Below are positions 26,601 to 34,600 of a stretch of 64,000 nt of DNA, in pieces. Numbering within the stretch: position 1 is the first letter of the stretch; every line of letters starts with the position of its first letter. The stretch comes from an uncultured Bacteroidota bacterium (GTDB lineage Bacteria > Bacteroidota > Bacteroidia > 2-12-FULL-35-15), in NCBI GenBank assembly GCA_903847205.1, contig CAINDA010000024.1, forward strand, positions 62,001 through 126,000, in the 5' to 3' direction. The translations under genes were made by a program, and so were the position numbers. The notes under the pieces were generated by a model, which saw only the letters and a program-made list of their open reading frames with translations, made no database searches and had not been told where the DNA came from.

Positions 26601-27291
26601 TTAAGGCGCCTGCAATAGTTTTGATAGTCACATTTCCATCATTCAAAAAATTGTTATTTACACCGCAGTACTGCATTTTAACCTGGCTGATATCCGCACC
26701 GGGATGAATTAATAAGCTGTACTCAATGCCTTTGTCAGGATGGAAAATATATTCTACATCAATGTTATCGTAAAGATTTTTATAAATTAATTTTGAATAC
26801 CCTTCGCACATTACTGTGTAGGGTTTTTCATTTTTAGAATTAACAGTATAGGAATAAACGGTGCTCTGTTTATTTTCAGCTTCAATTGTCGCATTGGGAT
26901 TTGCATTAAGCCATTTTACATTTATTAACTGAGCTTCCATTTTATATTCATGCTCCCTTGCTTCACGTTTTTCTTCACTTTCAAATTTATTTAACAGTGT
27001 TTCTTTTACCCTTACCGGCCTTGTTAAACGATAACAGATTTCATCAGCATAAAAAAACACTTGATAACCCTTGTCAATACAGTACTTAAAAGATTTTTTA
27101 TCTGCGGGAAGATTGTTGTCAAACTGTCCTTTGTTTTCTATAAATGCTTTTCGTTCAAAAGGTTTAACAGTCCATGATGAGCCGGAATACGCATTACCGC
27201 CTTTATTTTGAGAAAATAGAGACGGTGATGCGGCAACAAATACTGCAATGAAAATGAAAACTATTTTTAGATGAAGTAAAATTGATTTCAT
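23695..27291 (-). CDS. large secreted protein: NKGQ-type N-domain, PKD modules, T9SS type B C-terminus
   Basis: The 1198 residues carry a signal peptide (to about residue 28). The N-terminal domain begins KAFIENKGQFDNNLP and continues YQVFFYADEICYRLTRP, the pattern of the DUF7948/SBBP-associated N-domain of Bacteroidota. A middle region of about 300 residues has repeating strand-turn units like a beta-propeller (GNIYIYGGAQG, GKSYLAGANS). Then come SprB/PKD-like modules, including the closing series TWTWDFGDGSPVNNNQN and FLWDFGDGSTFGAAENPNH. The C-terminal ~97 residues from EPDWAFYIPNMFSPNGDGIN are identical in protein sequence to those of the gene at 27330. A surface or secreted role is inferred; the substrate is unknown. 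Confidence 0.88.
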   Translation of the reverse strand: MKSILLHLKIVFIFIAVFVAASPSLFSQNKGGNAYSGSSWTVKPFERKAFIENKGQFDNNLPADKKSFKYCIDKGYQVFFYADEICYRLTRPVRVKETLLNKFESEEKREAREHEYKMEAQLINVKWLNANPNATIEAENKQSTVYSYTVNSKNEKPYTVMCEGYSKLIYKNLYDNIDVEYIFHPDKGIEYSLLIHPGADISQVKMQYCGVNNNFLNDGNVTIKTIAGALIDHAPVTFYAGSKEKITSSFYRTNNIVSFNVSSYLKDQEIIIDPWTVVPGFAPNQAFDNGVDGNGNIYIYGGAQGNFVVEKYNAAGGAPIWSLANSLTDPNDLGGYYGDLLVESSGNFYLSQGFVTSGAHTFKYSPTSSLIWQSTIDPNYQEHWRLALNCITNKVIVAGGGTTSPTLNIAEVDVNTGVLINALSMNATHEDMAGLCIDETGKSYLAGANSNQIFYGDNTNNVLATAANGYNLAELAIGGPVSYYSRDGFGEAIGNGYNMMALGGASFLFTSDGAVLKKWDRNTHALLLSVPIPGGQAGLCSGILADKCNNVFTGSINGVYRFDFGLVQKEFKASTAAVFDIAFSLNSDIIACGSGFLQPLTFGRESCGSNIILITSDPCNPAVNTVKVRPTLGIPPFSFLWDDGSTDSIRTNLPLGNHIIVVRDGACNPSVNIDTVKIASGAKPLTVVKTDPVCHTTSDGRIIITLVHNQTITSFTWTPAVNDTLLNDSTTRAAGLASGTYHCHLVSSLGCSFDTTVTITPDHPNPSAAFDDTKACDGKAMPFTDNSAAAAGGSLTAWAWAFGDGGTSLSQNPSHIYPATGIFPVTLIVTDNNGCKDTVTKNEEVHPLPHVLYTPENVCKGSLVPFTDLSSLAGTDVLQTWTWDFGDGSPVNNNQNALHLYAATGAYTTHLLVISNFGCRDSASRAVTINPYPVVNFSAPDTAGCDPLCVNFTMAASIASGSNTVFLWDFGDGSTFGAAENPNHCYRNNSIDLPKTFTVKLTVTSDSGCVTSLSKNNYITVNPNPIARFTVDPKSVSIMNPVINYTDLSLGAGIWNWNLGDHTASVLETPLPHTYADTGKYTVTLIVSNQYSCFDTAHETLVIEPDWAFYIPNMFSPNGDGINDSFQGYGYGLLEYEMFIFDRWGNNIFHTVDYDYPWDGKANGGKEKAQMDVYVYVINIKDIKAGRHSYKGIVTLVK

Positions 27292-27329
27292 GTTTTTTAT
27301 TTATTCTAACTAGCAAAAATAAAAAAATG

Positions 27330-29690
27330 TTATTTCACAAGGGTTACAATCCCCTTATAGCTGTGTCTGCCTGCTTTTATATCCTTAATGTTGATCACAT
27401 AAACATATACATCCATCTGTGCCTTTTCTTTACCGCCGTTTGCTTTGCCGTCCCAGGGGTAATCATAATCAACAGTATGAAATATATTATTTCCCCAGCG
27501 GTCGAAGATAAACATTTCATATTCTAAAAGGCCGTATCCGTATCCCTGGAAGCTGTCATTAATGCCGTCGCCGTTTGGCGAAAACATATTCGGGATATAG
27601 AATGCCCAATCCGGCTCAATGATAAGGATTTCATGGGCGGTGTCAAAACAGCTGTATTGATTGGAAACAATAAGAGTTACCGTATATTTTCCGGTGTCAG
27701 GATAAGTGTGAGGGAGCGGATTTTCAAATGCAGAGGTTGTATGATCGCCAAGATCCCAATTCCAGATATTTGCACCCAATGATAAATCAGTATAAGAAAT
27801 AACCGGGTTCATAATCGAAACAGATTTTGGATCTACCGTAAAATGCGCAATGGGATTAGGATTGACAGTGATATAGTTATGTTTTGAAAGCGCACTTACG
27901 CATCCGCTGTCGGAGGTGACAGTCAAAGAAACACTGAATGTAACCGGTAAGTCAACAGAATTATTTGTATAACAATGGTTCAGATTTTCCGCCTGCAAAG
28001 AGGTATTCCCATCTCCAAGAGTCCATAGATACGAGGAGTTGGTGCCGGAAGCAATGGAGGAGGAGTTTTGAAAATTTACGCATAAAGGATCGCAGCCGAC
28101 AGTATCCGGCGCAGAAAAATTGACAACAGGATTGGGATTGACAGCAATTATTTTAGTTATCGAATCCCTGCATCCGAAATTGGAAACAACCAATAATTTG
28201 GATGTGTATGAACCTATTGCATTATAAAGATGCTGTGTGTTTTGATTGTTGTTAAGAGTACTGCCGTCGCCAAAACTCCATGACCAGAACTGCAGTATAT
28301 CAACACCCGAAAGAGTTGATAAATCAGAAAACGGTACAATGCTGCCTTTGCAGACATTTTCAGAAGAAAATTTTGCATGAGGCAGAGGATGTACTGTCAC
28401 GTTTTTGGCGGCAGTATCTTTACAGCCCTTATTGCTTGTGATAATCAATGGTACTGAGTAAGTGCCGGTGTCAGCATAAAAATGGCTGGGGCTCTGGACA
28501 AACACCATTGGGCTGCCATCTCCAAAGTCCCATGACCATGCTGTAATTGTTCCCGCAGGAATACTTGACATGTTGGCAAAATTGATCGGCTGATTTAAAC
28601 AGACATCATGAGGGCTGTAATCCGCAATCGGCTTTGGAAACAGCGTTACGGTTGACTGTGCAGTATCCGTGCATCCATGTATATCCTTTACTTCCACAGT
28701 ATAAGTGGTGGCAGCAACGGGGCTTACTGTCAGCGAAGAGGCGGTAAAGGCCGTGTTCAGCCACCTGTAGGTGAGGCCTCCGGATGCGGCCAATGTAACA
28801 CTGCCTCCTGGGCAGATACCTGTGTTGGGCGTAACTGAAGCATTGACAACGGAAGGGACATTTGTAAGAGTGATGTTTTTCGATATAACACAGCCGGTTG
28901 CGGTAGTCATATTAACAGTGTATGTGCCGGCCTGGTTTACATAGGCAGAATCATTGGTCTGGCCGGATACAACACCGGGCCCAAGCCAGCTGTAAGTTTG
29001 AAAATCAGGAGGTGCTATTAACAGTGCTCCCACCGAGTTACAGGCAGTATCCTGTTTAATCAAATAATTAGAACAGCCGAAATCAAAATATGCGTAAACC
29101 CAGTCCACACTATAAATACACCAATGGCAAGTTGCTTTGAGTGTAACTGATTGCCCGACATAGGGAGATAAGTCAACACTAAGCGGAGTCCATGGTCTGT
29201 AGCTGATGTCGTAACAGCATTCACCGCCGATATTACTTTCGGCTGGCTGAGGTGAAATTAAGAATCCCTGAGTGCTGCCGCCGGAAGTAGAATAAAAAGC
29301 TTCGTAATGGGCACAAGGTATTGCCACATTATTATTGTCAAAAACATCAATCACTATTCTGCCGGCATCAGTTGAAGAATGAGGATAATTTAAAATATCC
29401 ATCGCATACCTATAAGTTAAAATAGGGTTGCCGCTGGTTACCACAAAACTTTTTGAAAGTGAAGAAGCGGCCGGATCTGTATTGGAACCTACCTTCACAG
29501 AAAAACTGCCTCCTGGTGCGGAAAGCGGGAAGCCTCCGTAAATATCATTACCCGCTGACACAATGGATACATTGCCAGTTGTAGTCCATCCATTTAATGT
29601 GCCGGATTCGAAATCAATATCATAGCAGGAGTTCTGCGCCTGGGAAGCCAGGTTTAAAATAAAAATACATACAGCAAAAATACTATTCAT
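27330..29690 (-). CDS. PKD-rich secreted protein with T9SS type B C-terminus
   Basis: I choose the ATG at 29690 because MNSIFAVCIFILNLASQAQ is a good signal peptide; an in-frame ATG at 29726 adds twelve polar residues. The N-terminal part (CYDIDFESGTLNGWTTTGN ... VTLKATCHWCIYSVDWVYAY) resembles a jelly-roll carbohydrate-binding or MAM-like domain. After an Ig-like region come PKD modules (AWSWDFGDGSPMVFVQSPSH, FWSWSFGDGSTLNNNQN and others), then the type B sorting domain, which is identical at protein level to that of the 23695 gene. The two genes are only 38 nt apart, so this looks like a tandem duplication kept alike by conversion. Function is probably adhesion or surface-layer formation. 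Confidence 0.88.
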   Translation of the reverse strand: MNSIFAVCIFILNLASQAQNSCYDIDFESGTLNGWTTTGNVSIVSAGNDIYGGFPLSAPGGSFSVKVGSNTDPAASSLSKSFVVTSGNPILTYRYAMDILNYPHSSTDAGRIVIDVFDNNNVAIPCAHYEAFYSTSGGSTQGFLISPQPAESNIGGECCYDISYRPWTPLSVDLSPYVGQSVTLKATCHWCIYSVDWVYAYFDFGCSNYLIKQDTACNSVGALLIAPPDFQTYSWLGPGVVSGQTNDSAYVNQAGTYTVNMTTATGCVISKNITLTNVPSVVNASVTPNTGICPGGSVTLAASGGLTYRWLNTAFTASSLTVSPVAATTYTVEVKDIHGCTDTAQSTVTLFPKPIADYSPHDVCLNQPINFANMSSIPAGTITAWSWDFGDGSPMVFVQSPSHFYADTGTYSVPLIITSNKGCKDTAAKNVTVHPLPHAKFSSENVCKGSIVPFSDLSTLSGVDILQFWSWSFGDGSTLNNNQNTQHLYNAIGSYTSKLLVVSNFGCRDSITKIIAVNPNPVVNFSAPDTVGCDPLCVNFQNSSSIASGTNSSYLWTLGDGNTSLQAENLNHCYTNNSVDLPVTFSVSLTVTSDSGCVSALSKHNYITVNPNPIAHFTVDPKSVSIMNPVISYTDLSLGANIWNWDLGDHTTSAFENPLPHTYPDTGKYTVTLIVSNQYSCFDTAHEILIIEPDWAFYIPNMFSPNGDGINDSFQGYGYGLLEYEMFIFDRWGNNIFHTVDYDYPWDGKANGGKEKAQMDVYVYVINIKDIKAGRHSYKGIVTLVK

Positions 29691-29920
29691 TAAATGAGTA
29701 TTCTTTTTGTCTGCTGATGTTTTCATAATAATGAATTAAATAATAAGAGGAGAAGGAATGAATCAAAAAAATCAAAACAAATTTATTGATTTTGATTTAA
29801 CCTAAGGATAAAATGTTTGATGAAAAGGTTGCATCCGGCAGTCCTTTTGCAGGGTAAATCAGCAGATTTTCACGGAATTATTTTCTGTAATTATTTGACT
29901 CCAATTATCAATAAAAAAAA

Positions 29921-30544
29921 TCATCTCATATACGGCAGTTTTTTGCTTGCATTTCTCATGAGCCCGTCAACAAGTTCTGCGGAGTTGCTGCCAACTCCTC
30001 CTGAAAATTTGTGATTATAATTCCAAATCATTTTTTTTGTTTTGCCGTCATGAATACTCATTGCAACAGTAACTTCATTTGTAGGCCCCCAAACCCCCGT
30101 TATTAAACCAAGAGCAACTGCCCCGCCTTCCGACATAGGCTTTGATAAAGAATAATTAGAGGTAATTAATCCATCCACCCCTAATACGCCGCAAATTTCA
30201 TCGGGTGATAATGCCTTATCCGGGTAACCTGCTTTTTTTAATTTTGCATTAGTCGTTTCAATATCTTGAATCTCCACATTTATTTTTCCCTGCATTTTTC
30301 TTCTGAGCATCCAGCTGTACATCTCCTGCTGAAAAGTTATAGATTCTGCTTTTTCCTGTTCTTTAAGCGCAAGTTCATCCACTTTTTTGCGGGCTGTTAT
30401 GGCTATCGACGGCGGGCTTATTGCAACCATTTTATGGCTTTGCGCTATTGCAGAACAATCGGGACTGTAAAAAACTTTGGCGCAGGAAACCAGCATTGCT
30501 GTTATTGAAATTGTGATGAAAAAAAATTGTCTTGAAATTTTCAT
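29921..30544 (-). CDS. putative lipoprotein of unknown function
   Basis: The 207 residues start with a lipoprotein signal (lipobox LVSC, Cys21). The mature part has a KMVAISPPSIAITARKKVDE segment, a charged helical stretch (about 60-110) and a C-terminal part with GVDGLITSNYSLSKP, AVALGLITGVWG and KKMIWNYNHKFSGGVGSN. This order (conserved Ser/Pro start, then a glycine-rich strand, then a statement like IHDGKTKKMIW) resembles bacterial CsgG/DUF799-like periplasmic lipoproteins, but I cannot place it in a family. The gene sits alone between the PKD proteins and the racemase, with no visible operon partner. Confidence 0.7.
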   Translation of the reverse strand: MKISRQFFFITISITAMLVSCAKVFYSPDCSAIAQSHKMVAISPPSIAITARKKVDELALKEQEKAESITFQQEMYSWMLRRKMQGKINVEIQDIETTNAKLKKAGYPDKALSPDEICGVLGVDGLITSNYSLSKPMSEGGAVALGLITGVWGPTNEVTVAMSIHDGKTKKMIWNYNHKFSGGVGSNSAELVDGLMRNASKKLPYMR

Positions 30545-30689
30545 TTTATTTTTGGGTTTTAAAGCGCTGCAAATATACCATTAATCCTTCTCTGAATTGT
30601 TTCCCCGATTCTCTTATCAATCAGGGTTTGTATCATTTTTTTTCGCTCCCCAAAGATTAAAAATAAGTGAGTGATCCAGCACTTTTTTA

Positions 30690-30844
30690 TTTATAAACAT
30701 TACTAACCGGCTAAGGCGGCTAAAGCCAATAAATATTTTGTCCCATTTGTAACCCCAGCCTTAAGGCTGGGGTTATTAAAAACACTCTGCAAAAGGGCTT
30801 TAGCCCTGAATGGTTTTTTTTGTCGGTTAGTAGTGATTTATAAA
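30690..30844. mobile_element. 155-bp MITE-like element with ~20-bp terminal inverted repeats
   Basis: The left end TTTATAAACATTACTAACCG (30690-30709) and the reverse complement of the right end TTTATAAATCACTACTAACC (30825-30844) match with a 1-nt shift and one substitution. Inside lie a second pair (GGCTAAAGCC with GGCTTTAGCC) and a perfect 24-nt palindrome at 30751-30774 built from AACCCCAGCCTT and its complement. No open frame is present. It fills the 313-nt gap between the lipoprotein and racemase genes (30545-30857), the rest of which shows nothing. Such elements are common dispersed repeats in Bacteroidota; transposition by a trans-acting transposase is inferred. Confidence 0.6.
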
Positions 30845-30857
30845 AATGCAATTTTTT

Positions 30858-31550
30858 TTAATTAGCGAGAGCAAAGTCCACAGCAGCTTTGGCATGAATT
30901 GAAGCTGTATCAAAAATTGTTATTCCGCATTCAGATTGATTAATAAGCAATGAAATTTCAGTGCAGCCGAATACAACTCCCTGTGCGCCCTCAGAATTTA
31001 GTTTTTCAATAATGTCAAGATATTTTTTCTTTGTCTCCTCTTTAAAGATGCCTTTTGTCAATTCGTTAAAAATAGAAGCGTGAATAAAATCCCTGTCAGC
31101 ACCTCCGGGAATAAGGGTTTCAACGCCAAACTTAGAAAGCCTGTCTTTGAAAAAAGAATGTTCCATTGTAAATTTTGTTCCGAGAAGTCCGACTTTATTG
31201 GCATTTTGTTTTACGATTTCTTTAGCAGTTTCATCAGCAATGTGGAGCAGGGGAATATTTATTTTTTGCTGCACAAGGTCTGCTATAAGGTGCGGCGTGT
31301 TTGTGCACATTACAATGCAGTCAGCTCCGGCACTTTCCAGCTTACGAGCAATATCGGATACCATTGTTTCTATTTGTTTCCAATCATCCGCTTCCTGCAG
31401 AATTTTAAAATCATTGAAGTTTACAGAATAAAGAAGGAGTTTTGCAGAATTAGAACCGCCGAGCTTTTGATTTATCAGCTCATTAATTGTTCTGTAATAT
31501 ACTGCTGTTGAGAACCAGCTCAGCCCTCCGATAAGTCCCAGTATTTTCAT
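30858..31550 (-). CDS. aspartate/glutamate racemase family protein
   Basis: The 230 residues match the aspartate racemase branch: MKILGLIGGLSWFSTAVYYR at the N-terminus, the first catalytic cysteine C82 in DCIVMCTNTPHL and the second C196 in QGVVFGCTEISLLI. The two-cysteine mechanism interconverts L- and D-amino acids without cofactor. Its substrate may be aspartate or glutamate or a broader set, as in YgeA; I cannot decide. Cytoplasmic. It lies between two secreted-protein genes but is unlikely to be linked to them functionally. Confidence 0.88.
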   Translation of the reverse strand: MKILGLIGGLSWFSTAVYYRTINELINQKLGGSNSAKLLLYSVNFNDFKILQEADDWKQIETMVSDIARKLESAGADCIVMCTNTPHLIADLVQQKINIPLLHIADETAKEIVKQNANKVGLLGTKFTMEHSFFKDRLSKFGVETLIPGGADRDFIHASIFNELTKGIFKEETKKKYLDIIEKLNSEGAQGVVFGCTEISLLINQSECGITIFDTASIHAKAAVDFALAN

Positions 31551-31655
31551 GTTTTTTGATCACAGTTTTATTTCGCAACATCTCTATTTAAAGGGTTTTC
31601 GGCTGGCAGTACATTTTCATTCAGCAGCTGTATTCTTTTCTGCTTGTGCAGAAGA

Positions 31656-34600
31656 TTATCTTACTAAAGAAAGAAATCCTTGTTTATGAATGTTCAAATT
31701 ATTTCCCCATGAAACAGAAAATATATAGTAATAAGTGCCGTCAGAGGCATGCGCCCCTGAACGCGTGTTTCCATCCCATGTTGGTTTCGCTAAACTCAGT
31801 TCTGTCATTTTAATTCCCCATCGGTCATAAATTTCGCAGGTATAGTTTGTTATGCCATCCATTGTCATTGAAATAAAAAACATATCGTTAATTCCGTCGC
31901 CATTGGGAGAAAATACATTTGGAATTATTGCGCCGACCTCTGTTACACATTTTGGAACTGAGTCGCTGCAACCGATGTTATTTGTTTCAAGAAGCGTTAC
32001 ACAATATTGGCCCATTTTTGTATAATCATGGCAGATTGATTTTCCAGAACCTGTTGTATTGTCGCCAAAGTCCCAGAGCCAGCTTACTGCATTGGCGGTG
32101 TCGCCGGTAAAGCAAAGTGTTTCAGGAAAAAAGACTATATCTGCCGGCGACACAGAAATAGACGGTGCCGGCATGTGAACAATTGTAACGGCCGTGGTCA
32201 AAGGCAAAGCAGCGCATCCATGAGCATCAGTAACCTGTACTGTATAGGATGAATTTACAATAGGTGAAACAGTAATCGAAGATGTAATTGCTCCTCCAGG
32301 TGACCATAAATAAGTATAAGGACCTGTGCCTCCTGATGCGAAACTGCTCTCAGTAATACTCGCTCCGAAGCAAATGCTTGTATCATGACTGATTGAAGCA
32401 GAAAGCTGAGTGGGCTGTGTAATCAATACAGTGGAGCTGTCCCTGCAGCCATTATTATCAGTAACCATAACCGAATAGCTTCCTGCTGGAAGATTCGAAA
32501 TACTGGAGGAAGTCTGCCCGCTGCTCCAAAAATAAGAATACGCAGGAGTACCTCCTGATACAACAATAGCCGCCGAACCAGTGCTGTTGGAATGACATAA
32601 AACATTTACGAAGGAACTTGCAATTGAAAGAGGAGATGCCGGTTGTGTGAGCAGAAACGTATGAGAACGGGTGCACGCATGTGCATCTGTTATCAAAACA
32701 GAATACGTTCCTGAAGCTAAACCAGAAATGGAAGCAGAAGTGGCTCCGCCGGGATTCCATAAATAAGTATAAGGCGATGTGCCCCCAGATGGCGTAACTC
32801 CGGCCGTTCCGGTATGGGCCCCGAAGCACAGGATATTTACCTGGCTGGAATCAGTTGTGAGCAGCTGCGGCTGAGCAACTGTAACTGAAGCGCTGTCCCT
32901 GCATCCATGCGCATCTGTAATCATCACGGAATAATTGCCATGCGGCAGATTTGAAATATTTGCAGATGTCTGACCGGTATTCCACAAATAAGAGTAAGAA
33001 GCGGTGCCCCCTGAAACCACAACCCCTGCAGAGCCCGTGCTGTCGGGATTACATAAAATATTTACAAATGAGCTGACTGCTGAAAGCGGTGCTGCAGGCT
33101 GCGTAAGTATGAATGAAGAAGTGCGTGTGCAGGCGTGGGCATCGGTTACCTGCACAGTATAATTTCCGGCAGCTAAACCAGTAATAGCTGCACTTGTTGC
33201 ATTGCCCGGAGTCCATAAATAAGTATAAGCGGTTGTGCCGCCGGAAGCCAATATTGATGCCGTTCCGGTGCTGTTGCCGAAGCAAAGAATATTTGTGTGG
33301 CTGGGAGTAACAGTAAACAATGACGGCTGAGTAACAGTTACCGAGGCGCTGTCCCTGCATCCATGCGCATCTGTAATCATCACAGAATAATTGCCATGAG
33401 GCAGATTTGAAATAGCTGCCGATGTCTGCCCGGTATTCCATAAATAAGAATACAAAGGTGTACCGCCTGACATGGCTACTGATGCAGCGCCAGTGCTGTC
33501 GGGATTACAGAGAACGTTTACAACAGAAGTCACCGCTGAAAGAGGAGCCGCAGGTTGAGTGAGGATGAAAGAAGAAGTGTGTGTACAGCCATGAGCATCG
33601 GTTATCAGTATAGAATAACTTCCGGATTTTAAACCGGTAACAGCTGCTGAGGTGGAGGCGCCTGGCGTCCATAAATAAGTATAGGGAGGAGTTCCGCCTG
33701 CTACTGCTACAGATGCTGTTCCTGTGCTGTCGCCGTAGCAGAGAATATTTACATGGTTTAATACTTCCGAAAGCGAATCGGGCTGTGTAATCTGAACAAG
33801 TGTTTTAATTATACATCCGTTGTTGTCTGTTATCCTCACCGTATCAACTCCTGGAGCAAGCCCCGTTGCTGTTGGGCCGGTTTGATTTGCAGGATACCAG
33901 TAATCGGTATATCCTGGAGTTCCGCCAAATGGTGTTACTGTTGCAGAACCGTTGTTATTTCCATAACAGTTCACATCTGTGACTGAAGGAGAAAACACAC
34001 CAAGCCCGGTAGGTGTTGTAATGATTACAGAATCTGCAAATGTGCATCCGTGTGCATCAATAACAGTTACAGTAAAAACGCCTGCATAAAGCGTATCTAT
34101 AAATGCTGTGATTTGAACAGGAATAGTATTCCATGAATAGCTGTAAGCAGGTGTTCCGCCGGTAACACTTATTTGGGCGCTGCCTGTGGGATTTCCAAAA
34201 CAATCCACATTTGTGATGATGGGAAATGTATGAGCTAGAATAAGCGGAGAAGTTATATGAACACTGTCAGTAAAAGAACAGCTGTGTGCATCAGTAACAA
34301 CAATTGTATAAGTCCCTGCTGCAAGAGCTGTTGCTGCTGCCGAAGTCTGAGAATTGCTCCACTGATAAGTATAGGGAAGTGTTCCGCCCGTAACACTAAC
34401 AGTGGCACTGCCCGTAGGGTTTCCAAAACAATCTACATTGATGATGCTGGGAAATGTATGAGATAGAGCAAGGGGAGTAGTTATATGAACGGAATCAATG
34501 AAAGAACAATTATGGGCATCAGTAACCGTAATTGTATAAGTTCCTGCTGTAAGCGGTGAAGCGGCTGCTGAAGTCTGAGAATTGCTCCACGAATAGCTAT

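Noticed and set aside
31080-31511. 143-aa forward protein opposite the racemase
   Set aside because: It is antisense to a gene with both catalytic cysteines; it shows no domain of its own.
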